NCBI RefSeq assembly: GCF_005239225.2
Contig: NC_133300.1
Span: 10,259,875-10,323,874 of the forward strand
From: Populus alba
Lineage: Eukaryota; Streptophyta; Magnoliopsida; Malpighiales; Salicaceae
Direction: 5' to 3'
DNA length: 64,000 nt
A program made the translations under genes and the position numbers. Numbering within the stretch: the first letter of the stretch is position 1; the number at the start of each line of letters is the position of its first letter. This document shows positions 1-14,929 of the stretch, in pieces. The notes under the pieces are model-generated. The model had not been told where the DNA came from, ran no database searches, and saw only the letters and a list, made by a program, of their open reading frames with translations.

Positions 1-520
1 CTCATTTCGATAAAGTTAGTTGTAAATTTTTCATTTAGTCATTCAAATAGCATACAGGACTTTCATTAACAAAAGCACAACTTAAAAACAAATGGGATGG
101 TATTAAAAAGGATTGAAGAGTATGGAAAAAATTAATATCTAAAATTAGAGTTAGTTGGAGTACTAAACTTGGGACCATCTCGGCAACTAGTGAATGGTGG
201 AAAGAAAAAATTCAGGTTAATTGTCATGATCGATAGCCTTACAAAATTATTTGTCTTGTTACATTTTTTTATTAATCTACTAGTGATTAGTACTTAAAAA
301 TGCATGTTTATCAAGGGTTTATATCATTATTTTGCACTTGAAGTATCAATAACTCCTTAACTAAAGCATGTTTTATAATAACAAGTCTAATACTATAAGA
401 TACCTTAATATATGGTAAATGTTCATCTTAAATGCAGACATATCACATAAATCAAAGGATTGATTGATGAACTCAACTACTAAAATTTGTGAAGATAAAG
501 AGAGGGTGAAGCTTAGAAAA
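1..520. other. AT-rich stretch, no gene seen
   Basis: No open frame of useful length and no recognisable motif. It lies directly upstream of LTR-like sequence and may be part of the same retroelement debris, but nothing in it proves that. Confidence 0.4.
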
Positions 521-957
521 GAGATGTTGGTGCAGTCCAAACTAGAACACTATTCGGTAATTGGGTCATATCTCGAGTTCTAGATGTCCAAATGATCTCA
601 AATGTTTACATAGATTTGCTAAGACATAGGCCTACAACTTTTATTTGTACACTAAGATCTAAGAAGACCGTTTTCAAGTCCAAATTATAGCAACAACGGA
701 GAAGTCCGAAGCTGTCCTGCAACCCAGACACTATTCAGTGTTCAGCCCATATCTTGAGTTCTAGAAGTCTAAATGACCTCATATTTTTTTTGTTGGAAAA
801 CTGAGACAATTTCCTAGAACATTCTTGAGGATTCTGTGCAAATTATGATTTTAGAAATGACGTCTTGTTCAGACAAGAAGATAAGGATTGTCACCAAGTC
901 AAGATGTGGCCACCCACTCATCAATTAGTCAACAAATCAATAGTTCCAAATTTTGGC

Positions 958-968
958 CTATAAAAGGA
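958..968 (+). promoter_or_regulatory. TATA box of the putative LTR
   Basis: CCTATAAAAGG followed by a pyrimidine-rich leader; the position within the LTR-like block fits a retrotransposon U3/R junction. Confidence 0.4.
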
Positions 969-1670
969 GGCATTTACCATGTATTGAGGCATCTTGGTTT
1001 CCATATCAAGATCATCCTCTTGCTTTCTCTCTTTGTATTGCTTATGTTTTCCTTTCATTAATATCAAGTTTATGCACTTCATTTCCTTTCCTTTACTTAG
1101 TTAACTTCGTTCTCATTTATGTTCTTATCTTGTTCATTTATGTTTCTTTCTTTCATTATGTTTAGCTAAGTTAATTATGTCAAGGTGAAAAGGGTACACT
1201 AATAGTGTAAGAATAAGTATAATATAAACTTAACATGGACCTTAATGTTGGATACTAACATGTTTTATATTTGTTATCTTGTTCACTTTTAATACTTTGC
1301 TTGTTAAATGGTTAATCTAGATTCATGTTGTGTAACACTTGGTATAACAAATACTTGGCACTTTCATAGCCCATACTGTATGGTATAACCGATGCCTGAG
1401 CTCTGAAAGAAACTTGATTTGTTGTTAACATAAGTTATAATCATGAATGCCTGCCAATATTGACAAGTATTAGCTTTATTCGAATAAGATAACTAATGTA
1501 ATCATGTTAACAATTTATAATCTGATTGGAACCTCCTTTATGTGTGGTTTCCAATTGAGTAATAAGAGTTTATACTATACTTGTTTGAAGTACCATTAGT
1601 GGATCCTCTAACCTTGACATTTGTTTTTATCATTATTTAATCCTTACATCAATTTTACATCTCAAAGCTC

Positions 1671-1815
1671 TCTTTATTATTACTATTACTATTATTAATA
1701 TTAGTACTACTACTACTATTATTATTACTATTATAATTATTATTAGTATTACTACTAATTGTTATATTATTATTATTACTATTACTATTATTGTTATTAT
1801 TGTTGTTATTGTTGT
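1671..1815. repeat. Imperfect (TTA/CTA/TTG)n trinucleotide array
   Basis: About 145 bases of interrupted ATT/ACT/GTT triplets. The open frame beginning at 1791 is only the translation of this repeat and of the poly-T tracts near 1975-2040. Confidence 0.85.
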
Positions 1816-2119
1816 TTATAATTTATACAATTAACCTCTCTGTAGTTCGATCTCGGTCTTGCCGGGTTATTTATTACTTCGACACTCCTGCACTAGGGAG
1901 AAGACATCAAGCCGAGGAGGTAAATTCTTGTATAAATTATAATATTTATTTTATTTTCTCTTTTCATTTTTCATTTTTTTTTGTTTTTTTTGTTTTGTTT
2001 TGTTTTTTTTTTCTTCTCTTTTTTTTTCTTGCTTTTATTCTCTTCTTACACGTGCATGAGAGTTTGGTCACGTACATTAAGTGGTCGAATTTGTAGGGTA
2101 TCCTCATCATTTTCAGAAA

Positions 2120-2733
2120 ATATGGCCGAAGAAGATAATCAATCGCTTCATAATGAGAACAATGAGAATAACTGTATGAGAACACTTAGACATCACATGA
2201 AACTCACAAGAACAAGTGCACCCTCATGCATTGTTTTCCATCTTGATGCATCTCATTTTAATTTTAAGCCAAGCATTATTAAACTTTTACCTTCTTTTCA
2301 TGGCTTAGACCTAGAAAATCCATACTTGCATTTAAGGGGATTTGAGGAGGTTTGTAATACCTATAATAACTCAAATTGTAGCATGAGCACCATTAGATTA
2401 AAGCTTTTTCCTTTTTCATTAAAAGATAAAGCTAAAACATGGCTACAAAATTTGAGACCAGGATCTATTTGTGCTTGGGATGAAATGCAACAACAATTTT
2501 TAAAGAAGTTTTTTCCATCTCACAGAACAAACTCTTTCAAAAGACAAATCATCACTTTCACTTAAAAGCCAGGAGAAACATTTTACCAATGTTGGGATAG
2601 GTATCGAGACTTGCTTAATACTTGCCCTCATCATGGTTTTGAAACATGAAGATTGGTTTCACATTTTTATGAAGGTTTAACACCTAAAGATAGGCAAATG
2701 GTTGAATTGATATTATTTAAAGGGCAAAGTGAT
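2120..2733 (+). pseudogene. Athila/Tat-type Ty3 retrotransposon gag relic
   Basis: The reading frame from about 2120 matches the N-terminal half of plant Ty3/gypsy gag proteins (retrotransposon_gag domain). Characteristic short blocks are LPSFHGLDLENPYLHL, TIRLKLFPFSLKDKAKTWL, FLKKFFPSHRTN and SHFYEGLTPKDRQMVEL. It carries at least two in-frame stops where the family has sense codons: TAA at 2563-2565 (expected Gln) and TGA at 2647-2649 (expected Trp). The coding match stops abruptly at a poly-T tract (2736-2753), where a copia LTR piece begins, so the zinc-knuckle end of gag and all of pol are missing. Nonfunctional; family assignment is by recognised motifs. Confidence 0.85.
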
Positions 2734-2753
2734 GTTTTTTTTTTTTTTTTTTC

Positions 2754-3195
2754 ATTTATAGGGTTTTTAGGTTTCCTTATAAGTAGAATGTTATGCCTCT
2801 TATTTCCTAAGAAAAAAAAAGTGAGGAAATTACAATACAAAAACACCTAAAACAAAAAAAAAGATGAGGAAAGTACAATATAGAAACATCTAAAACAAAA
2901 GAAAAGAGTTAGCACTCCAATGTATAACAATCTTTCTCTCCTAAAAGGCTTTAAGATATTTCTCTTTGGTAGTTTGTATGGATTACTGTTAGAGGTTGGA
3001 TACTTGTACGACTTGTGGTTTGCAATAACCCATCATTTAAGAAAATATTCAAAGTCGAAAAGAATATCTGATCTTGAGGTAATCTTCGCATAAATCTTAA
3101 ACAACTCTACATCTGTCTAATAGGATCATTGAGTCTCCTAAGAAAATTTAATTTTACTATTTTCATTGTGTATATGTGTTTTGAGAAACCCAACA
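2754..3195 (+). mobile_element. Truncated copia LTR (3' part)
   Basis: This block is homologous, in inverted orientation, to 5101-5525, the terminal part of a solo LTR. It ends in AAACCCAACA, an LTR-type CA end, immediately followed by a Met-initiator primer site. It is therefore the 3' part of a 5' LTR in + orientation whose left part is lost. It contains a small internal tandem duplication (about 2820-2850 and 2863-2900). It abuts the broken end of the Athila-type gag, which suggests a nested insertion followed by deletion. Confidence 0.75.
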
Positions 3196-3196
3196 G

Positions 3197-3209
3197 TGGT
3201 AATAGAGCC
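3197..3209 (+). other. Retrotransposon primer-binding site (tRNA-iMet)
   Basis: TGGTAATAGAGCC directly follows the LTR end; the canonical plant iMet primer site is TGGTATCAGAGCC, so 11 of 13 bases agree. This sets the orientation of the truncated LTR. Confidence 0.75.
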
Positions 3210-4763
3210 TTCATCAAACAATTAGGATTGTTGATTGCATGTTTTAATTGTTATTGACACTAATTGTGAATTAAATTTGTGTGCAAATTTATTTTTTCTA
3301 GAAGTGTATTATTTTTCTCTCATGTTTTTTTTTTTTAAGTTTTAACTATTGCTCATGCCAAATTTGGATGGAATCCACTATTGAGATTAAAACAAATTGG
3401 TTTTAGATGGCTATTGACCTATGCTGCCACTAGGTGCATCGACAGCTCTACTGTTGCTGAAGATGGCTGCCATCTATGTGGTCAGACCATGCCAGCAATA
3501 ATAATTACAGTAGTAATGCTAGTACAATAAAAAGAAGATGACAGAGGCAAAATTATGATTATGTCCCTGCTATTTAGATTAAGGTTTTTAGGTGTAGAAT
3601 TACAATTTTACCCCAACAATTTATATCTAGGTAAATTTTGGGCATCTTCACAATTTTACCCCTCCATGTATAAAATATTGATTTCTAAAGGATTGAATTA
3701 AAATGTTTAATTCAAATTTTTTTGGGTTTTGTAATATCCTAATAGGATTAGGATTTAAATAAAAATGTTTAATTAAATAATGTTTAGAAAAATGGGTTTT
3801 TCTAAAATAAAGAAAGCTTTTAAGTCAGAAATATTTTATTTAATTGATCCTAAAAACGTTTAGGATATTAATATGAATTTTAATATTATTAATTTTCTTA
3901 TTAAATTTGAAAAATGGTTTTTCATTGAAACATTTTATATTAAATACAATTTATTAAGTTTGGAAAATTATCAAATTTGATTTGATTTAATATTTCTAAG
4001 TGTTAGAAATTTTATTTTAAAAATTACACTTAAAGCGAATAATTAGAATTGAAGCATGCAATAACTTTATTATGCATATTAATATGTTCTTATGCATGAT
4101 ATATGATTATGGACATTAAAGATCAATGCAATTGTATTTTTTATAGTTGAATGGTTGTAATATTAAATAAGATTTGTGTGTCCTGCCTATTCTCTATTTT
4201 ACTTCATGAGTTGTACAATTTTTTTTTTTTTTATGTAATTTTCCTCAAATGTAACTCAAGGTTTTTTATTCAATTATGTAAATGTTATGTAATTTAATGT
4301 AGGAATTTAGATAGAAAAATTATTTTGTAATCCAAGATGAAGAAATAATGGCGGTAAAGGATACAACCATGGTGTTCGTAAAGGACTTATAAAGATTTGT
4401 AGCAACTATATAGGTTTTGATCACCTAATTCTTTTCAATGGCTCAAGGAATGTTTAGATATGTCCATAATTATCCAATTAAAATGGCATGCCAAGGGTGT
4501 ATGTTAATATATAATTGTTATGTATGATATATAAATTATGCCATGAAATGAGACCTAATTAAAATTGATAATAAATCCCTCGTTAATATATTAATTCATT
4601 TCGTTTATATTAGGTAGTGAAATTCAAACTAGTAACTATTGATCATTAAAGTTCCCAAAGAACTATCTTTATTAAAAAAAAGAAATCTACTAAATGAATT
4701 AACAAAATATGATTTATATTATTTCATATCAATCCAAATTCAGAACTGATTAGGATAGTTATT
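3210..4763 (+). mobile_element. Decayed internal region of the copia element
   Basis: No usable open frame remains. The part from about 3400 to 4200 has a clear diverged inverted counterpart at about 12740-13530, which shows it belongs to a dispersed element and not to unique DNA. Shared landmarks include the 'AGAATTACAATTTTACCCC' type block, the 'CATATTAATATGTT' block and 'GATTATGGACATTAAA'. Confidence 0.6.
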
Positions 4764-5100
4764 GTTAGAGCATATGCCTGATAAGTAAAATATGGGTATA
4801 CTTCTTAAAAGAAAATTTTAATGTATTTAATTGTTTTAAGAAGTTTAAGGCATTAGTTGAAAAAAAGAGTGGTTATTTTATAAAATCATTGATGAAGGTA
4901 GTTGTGCTAATGTTACTAATACTACTCTTGTTAGCAAGTTGAACTTGAATTCTATTAAGCATCATAAACATTATAAATCATAATGGTTGAAAGAATGTAG
5001 TGAAGTTAAGGTGACTAAATCTTGATTTCATTTTCAATTAAGAGATGTTTAGTTAAGGTATTGTGTGATGTGATCCTTATGCATGTGAGTTATTTATCAT
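4764..5100 (+). mobile_element. Possible LTR start of the same family, truncated
   Basis: TGTTAGAGCATATGCCT at 4764 resembles the outer end of the solo LTR to its right (TGTTAGTGTATATGCCT when read on the - strand). After about 20 bases the two diverge. It could be the beginning of a 3' LTR, cut off by the solo LTR at 5101. Confidence 0.3.
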
Positions 5101-6802
5101 TGTTGAGTTTCCCGAAACAAATAGACATAGCGGAAATGATAAATTTAAATTTTTTTCAGGAGTCCCAAGGATCCTGTTAGACAAATATAAAGTTATTTAG
5201 GATTTATAAGAAGATTACCTGAAGATCATATTTTCTTTTCGGATTTGAATATTTGTTTAAAGGCTAGGTTGTTGCAAACCATAAGCTGTAATGATCGGTC
5301 TTTAATGATAATCCACATGAATCACCAATGAGAAATCTTATAAACCCTTTTAGGAGAGAGGGATTTCTATACCTTAGAGTGCTAACTCTTTTCTTTTGTG
5401 TTTTATGTGTTTATGTATTAAACTAAACTGTATTGTACTTCACTCACACTTTTCATCACCACTCATATGAAATAAGAGTTATAGCATTTTATTTACAAGG
5501 AAACTTAAAAACCTTATAAATGATAAAATATCAATTTGCCGCTTAAATAAGATCACATATATTATTTTAGCCTAGTTTTAGAATTTTATTCAATCAAGTC
5601 CTTACTTGATTTTTTCTAGGTCTAGAATTATAATCTCATGTATTAATTACATTCTAGTATGTAATTTCTAAAATTTATTTACAATCAAGTTACACTTGAT
5701 TAATTATCCCGTTTTAATTTTTGGCCAATGGTTCTTAAATGTGTGACCTATTAGGTTCTCTGATAAGTTGGTCCAAATATAAATTACAATCCTAAATTAA
5801 ACAAGATGAAATTAATTAAATAATTTAATATATTATCAATTCAATAATTGATTGATTTATATTTGAAGATCAAGTACAATGTTGAGCAATGTGTAATGAT
5901 CCTTCAAATATTATGAAAGTCATAAGTGACTTGACTTAACCTTTTAGTGATTGGTTTTTTTGTTTAATTATTATCCCCTCATCAACAATGTTCCGATTTA
6001 GACATATAATATAAAGTATGCTTATTTTGTCAAATCATGTTTATTATCAACACCATAGTCATTGATTCTTCAAATAAGATTTGAAACTTTTTTCAAATCT
6101 TATCCCACGTTGCACAAAGATTGACAATCAATACTATTTGAGAACATGTGGAACATTTTTTCCTAATTCATCCAAGGTGATGAATCTTTTCTTGATTGCT
6201 TAAATACCTTTATATTGTTTATATTATACCCGATATCTACCTATTTGTTACCATTGATTAGGACAACGTGTAGTATGATTAAAGCATAACACTCTCTATA
6301 TAAGATACATTTGTGATCTCAAGTCTAAAGATCACTTACACAATCGTCACATGAGCCTTTCCATAAAAAAAAAGGTGATATTTCCATATGGAATTCTCAT
6401 ACGGGTTGGTTCAGTGTACATGTCATCCGATAGACATCTACATATTAGCTCTAGGCATCCTTCATACCCCGGCTTATGAGAACAATTACTTCTTTTCATA
6501 AAAAAAAAACATAATATATACTAGTCTTAACAACTCTTTTTAATGTCTAGTTTTAATAGAGATGGTGAGCATTTAAGAACAATGGTTTGTTGAAATAAAA
6601 ATCTCATAATTATAGCAACTTTAATTCTCTTTGCAAAATATTTTTGTCCTAAGGACTTTAACTTTACTCTTGATTCATTAATCAAATATTTGATGAAAAT
6701 TAAAGATAAATCAGTCTTTATTAATATTTTATATATATTTACATGAATAAAGTCAACGCCACATGCAAATAAATGACTGGCTATAAGGCATATACACTAA
6801 CA
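5101..6802 (-). mobile_element. Solo LTR of a long-LTR copia element
   Basis: On the - strand the block starts TGTTAGTGTATATGCC (plus 6802 leftward) and ends GGGAAACTCAACA (plus 5101), giving TG...CA ends and an inverted TGTT/AACA. It is flanked by ATCAT (5096-5100) and ATTAT (6803-6807), a 5-bp target duplication with one mismatch. No primer site adjoins the inner end and no polypurine tract adjoins the other, so it is a solo LTR of about 1.7 kb, formed by recombination between the two LTRs. The last 440 bases are shared with 2754-3195. Confidence 0.75.
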
Positions 6803-6807
6803 ATTAT

Positions 6808-7530
6808 TGGGTTGTCCTTGGTAGTTTGATAGGGAGGCAATGTTTAACAGGTTTAGAAATATGTATACTATTATAAAAGATGGTAAAACCCTAACTTTTA
6901 TGCAACTAAAATTTAAACAAGTGTATGATGATTAAATCAAATCAAATTAAAAAAAAAAAAAGAGGTCGAGGAGAGAGAATCTCTAGTTAAAAACATGGTG
7001 ATAAAAGAAGGTTAGATTCGAATATTAATGAAACTAAATTGAATTCAATCGATGAGTAGAGGTAAATTAAAAAAAGAGAAGAAAGTGAGTGTGTGAAATA
7101 AGAACTATATAAATAAATTAAAAAAATAATTTCATTTTTATATAAAAGATAATAAGGTTGAATGTATTTTTTATTCTAACAAGTCAATGATTATACTTTT
7201 ATATAAAAAAAAATATTTTAACACTAACAATGTGGCTGTTTGATTATGTGTTTTCATGAAGAGATTCTAAGTGGAGCTAAGAGAAATGATGATTTGGTGT
7301 CCGTTTAATGGCGCCACACGTGCGTGTATTCCCGCGCATTTCGTTTCTTTCCGCATATAACGTTGTCAAGAAAGGGAAAGGGAAAACATAACAGAAACAG
7401 AGTACCAGCCTCAAGTTTCATTTTCAAGATCTATCTATTAATTATCACTGCGTCTAAAAGTGTTGAACAATATCATTTATATTTAATTTTCTTATCACAT
7501 TTTCATCTGGAATAGGATTGTAACTGAAGC
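6808..7530 (+). promoter_or_regulatory. Upstream region of the uridine kinase-like gene
   Basis: AT-rich DNA leading to a short, more GC-rich block from about 7290. It contains a G-box at 7317-7322 and, after about 7370, a purine-rich stretch that is probably 5'UTR. No clear TATA box was identified. The open frame 7324-7515 has no family features and ends just before the real start. Confidence 0.5.
7317..7322. promoter_or_regulatory. G-box (CACGTG)
   Basis: Perfect CACGTG within CCACACGTGCGTG about 210 bases upstream of the start codon; binding site class for bHLH/bZIP factors. Function is inferred from position only. Confidence 0.45.
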
Positions 7531-11114
<3,584 letters not shown>

Positions 11115-11690
11115 GCATTAACAGGAGGATCTTCATCCATCTTCTATCTCCATTTTTTCTTCACTCCGCTTTCCTATTTTTGTTTAGTTATAATCAGATT
11201 GGGTAATTTAATAAGTAAAAAAATATTATTTTAAAAAAATTGGCATCAGCACGTGGATCATTTTCATTTTCAGCACGTGGTCATGCATGTGGCGTCGCCT
11301 AGCAGCCAAAAGTAAGCTCTTGTGGTGGCATTTGAATCGTCTCAACATCCTTATTATTTTTAAACAGTGCGTGTGACCAATAGATATCCGATTTAACATC
11401 GATGATCTTTTCTAGAAATATCATATCAATTTTTTATTTAGATTTCAGTGGATTTAAATTTATTATTGAGGATAAATATTATTCCTTTTATATTAATGAC
11501 ATTTATTATGAATTTGGTCTTTATACAAATGGTTTGTATATACTTAATTTAAAATTGTCTATGTTCAATATAAACAACTGAAAGAATACATTAGCTAATA
11601 AATATCCATCATATTTATAGCATTATAGAATAGGTTAAATAAATAAACAATAATCACTAAGTTATATATTTGTTCATTTTAATTATTAAT
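11115..11690 (+). other. 3' flank of the uridine kinase-like gene
   Basis: Probably 3'UTR for the first 100-200 bases, then AT-rich intergenic DNA. No gene seen. Confidence 0.4.
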
Positions 11691-11699
11691 CGTATGAAA

Positions 11700-12535
11700 C
11701 TTGTGAAACTTTTTTTTTAGATAAAATAACCAAATCATCTCTTATAAAAAAGAGTGAAAGAACTAATAAATTATTAAGTTTAATACATATAAATATATGT
11801 GGACCAATGACTATTTGTGTTGTTGATGGATATACATACTTTATTATATTCATTGAATATCATTTTAGATATGGTTATGTGTACTTAAAGAAACACATGT
11901 TTGAATTATTTGAAAAGGTCAAAAGAATTAAAAAAAAATAGAAAAAATATCAATATGCTTCGATGAGATCAAGATAGAGAATCATTAAGGTAATAATTTC
12001 TAAATTTTTCAAAAGATAATAAGATTCTTTCATAATAGATAACTCTTGGAACACTGCAATATAATAAAGTTTATAACACATAAAATCACATCCTATTGGA
12101 TACAATGTAGTTTATAATGTGCTATGTAGATCTTTTATCTTTTTTTTGGGCTATATCCTATAAGAAACTACTTATCTTTTAAATAGAGTTCCAACACAAT
12201 TTATTAATAAGACTTTATATGAGATATGAAAAGGTAAGAAACCAAACTTATTATACTTAAAAATTTAGGGATGTGATGCTTATGTGGAGAGTAAAGTATA
12301 TGAAAAGCTGGAAGCTTAATCAAATAAATGTAAATTTATGAGATATAAAAAAAATATTGGATATTGTTTTTACTATGTTGTTGAGCAAACAAAGGTTATC
12401 TTAAAACATGTTACTTTCTTGGAGAAAAAATTTATTCTTGAAAGGATCAATCAAAGAAAAATAGAATTTCAAGAATTTCAAGAACTAAAATCCAAATCGA
12501 ACTTGAGCTCAAAGCTATAACATTGGATGCTCAGC
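11700..12535 (+). pseudogene. Ty1/copia pol relic (integrase region)
   Basis: Several frames translate to copia integrase-core pieces: around 11740-11920 the blocks 'NKLLSLIH', 'CGPMTICVVDGYTYFI' and 'RYGYVYLKKHMFELFEK' correspond to the GPM...GYxYFITFIDDxSRYGYVYL segment of copia integrases. Further on, 12230-12300 carries a 'PNL...LKNLG..CL' piece, and 12338-12520 encodes 'HVTFLEKKFI' and 'IEFQE', the usual link between integrase and reverse transcriptase. Frameshifts and stops throughout make it dead. No LTR was located at its edges. Confidence 0.8.
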
Positions 12536-12739
12536 TTAAAGTTCAAGAAATACAACAACTTTATGTATTTGGTAGGATATGTCATGTATTAATTATAAAT
12601 GAACTTCTTATACAACTTGAAAATTATTACAAAATATTTTTTCTATATAAATTTTTACATTTCTAAATTACATAACATTAACATAATTAAATAAAAAACC
12701 TTGAGTTATATTCATTGGGATTTAGATGAGAAATACTCT

Positions 12740-13530
12740 TACATCATAGAAAAAAAAAAAAAAAAACAAGGCACTCATTAACTATTTAATATTATAATCA
12801 TTCAACCATAATAAAAAACATCATATTCGTCTTTTAATGTCTATAATCATTCATCATATTTAAAAAACATATTAATATGTATAAATAAATATATTTCATG
12901 CTTGAATTCTAATAATTGACTTTTTGTACAATTTGAAAATAATATTTCTAACAAATAGTAAATCAAACTCATTTTGATAATTTTTCAAACTTTATAAAAT
13001 TTTATCTAATACATTTTTCAAGATTTAATAAGAGAAATAATCATCTTAAAATTCTTATCAACACCCTAAACAATTTTAGGATAAATTAAATAAGATTTCT
13101 ACCCTAAAACATAAATATTGTAATTAAATCATAACCCGATCAAGATGTTTCAAAAAAATAATTAATTACATAATTTAACCCAGTCTTATTAGATTATAAA
13201 AATTATATCTATAATTAATTTAATGTTTTAATTTTAACACAAAATCAATATTTTATTTTTATTGGGGTAGAATTGTAATTTTGCTCAAACTACCCTATTA
13301 TAATAAGGTACAGGCTATAAGAGTAGAATTGTAGTTCTACATCTAAAAACCATAAACGTGGTTGGAGGCATATATTCGTGACTTTTCCTCTCATCCCTTT
13401 TTTCTTGTTATTGTTAGTAATGGGCACATTGCAAACCACAAGTTGTGAGCCTAGTAGCTGTAGCCAAGGTTGGTTGTTGTCCCTTTAACCAACATGGCAA
13501 ATCCTATAACACTAACAAGTTTGGTCAAGT
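12740..13530 (-). repeat. Inverted copy of the copia leader at 3400-4200
   Basis: Read on the - strand this block aligns by eye over about 700 bases with 3400-4200, for example around the 'CATATTAATATGTT', 'ATGATTATAGACATTAAA' and 'TAGAACTACAATTCTA' landmarks, with many substitutions and small gaps. It is a second, older copy of the same element in opposite orientation. No open frame. Confidence 0.65.
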
Positions 13531-14900
13531 TTGGTCTAGTCAACCCATAACACTATTTTAGGTTTAGTTTGACTTTTTCAAAAGCTATGTGAATAAAAAT
13601 TTTATGAAGAGATCCAAAAGCAGTTCTATCATTTTGAAGTTTAAGACTTAGCATAAATGGAGAAGTCCAAATTTTTCTAAAAGTTTACTACAACATAGAT
13701 CCTATTTCAGTTTTCAGACTTTATATGATGCTTTAGAAGTCAAAATAAAGCATGCCCAGGTGTCTTAGAAAGTTGAGAACAAGATATAAAACTTTAATGA
13801 TGGTCTAAATCCAAACAATATTATTTTGATGCTCTAAATCTAGATGGAAGTCGGTTAGCTAGGAATTCTAGATTTTTAGCAGCAAAAATTTGTTTTAAAT
13901 GGGAAAGGAGAATTGGTTTTGTAAGGGATTAAATATTTAACTATAGAGAAGGGACAAAGGTTTTATCATAGAAAAAAACAAATCCCAATAGCCACACCAA
14001 TGGAAAAAAAAACGGAGCTCATTATTTCAGTAATCACATAGTTCTTTTTTTATTATTCTTTATCTAATATTTTATTTTTAGTTGCTAAATTGTTATTAAG
14101 GATGTTGAATTCAAATTTATATTTAAGAAATGATTGGATTATTTTATTAATTCTAATTTATAGCTTTCTTATTCTAAGGCCATGTAGTCAAGAAATTCTT
14201 GGCATGATTTGAATATGGTTGTATTGAATATCCTTTGTTAATTGTAATTAGATGATTTTTGTTTTCATTCTTACAATTTAGTGGCCATGAATTGCATGTT
14301 TAAGATGTTGATAAAGTAATGAAAGTTGACGTTCAATATTTATTCATGAATTCATCAAATATTGATAGTCTAGTTTAGAAATAAATACACACTTTTATAA
14401 CTTACATTTAAGAATTTCACAATGCATAATAAATTTATATTAATTTATGTGATCATGACAATATATATAAGATTAATATAGGTATAGTTATTATACCTTA
14501 AAAAATAACATCACATAGAAAAACATTAATGCAACTAACTTATTAAAGAAATTAAATTGATGAAATCCAAGCCCTAGGAACCTTTTATAGCTAAATTCTT
14601 TTTCATGAAAAAATTTGCAATTGGTCATAATAATTTAGGATCATCTAAATAATATAAGGAATTTTGTATTAGTACTTGAATCTTCTCCTTATGGGAATGA
14701 TATTTTTTTTGTCGTATTCTATTTGTCATGACCCATGCAATTGTGGTGAAGTCTTGGGGACATCATGATCATGTTAGATTTTACAAGGGGTATAAGAGAT
14801 ACTATATAAGAATTACAAAAAGATCTAATTATTAGGTCAAGAACTTCTATCATAGCTTTCTTTGTAGTGGAAGCAAGGGCAAGCTATAACATCCAACTTT
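13531..14900. other. AT-rich, probably decayed LTR sequence
   Basis: No gene. Because it immediately precedes a Tat-type pol relic in the same orientation, it may hold its LTR, leader and gag, but I found no convincing LTR ends or gag motifs. Confidence 0.35.
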
Positions 14901-14929
14901 AATGAAACTTAATACATGCTAACATGTAT

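Larger units (their letters stand above)
530..1930 (+). mobile_element. LTR-like region of an Athila-type Ty3 element
   Basis: This stretch has the look of a plant Ty3/gypsy LTR and precedes a gag relic in the same orientation. It holds a TATA-type signal (CCTATAAAAGG, about 958-968) followed by a pyrimidine-rich untranslated leader. The part upstream of the TATA contains a diverged internal duplication: about 540-600 and 717-782 both read 'ACACTATTC..', 'CATATCT(C/T)GAGTTCTAGA' and 'GT(C)(C/T)AAATGA'. Exact LTR ends and a primer-binding site could not be fixed. The open frame 953-1165 inside it is hydrophobic and looks accidental. Confidence 0.4.

Noticed and set aside
953..1165. 70-codon + strand frame
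   Set aside because: Hydrophobic, pyrimidine-driven sequence within LTR leader; no family features.
1964..2185. - strand Lys-rich frame
   Set aside because: Complement of poly-T tracts; low complexity.
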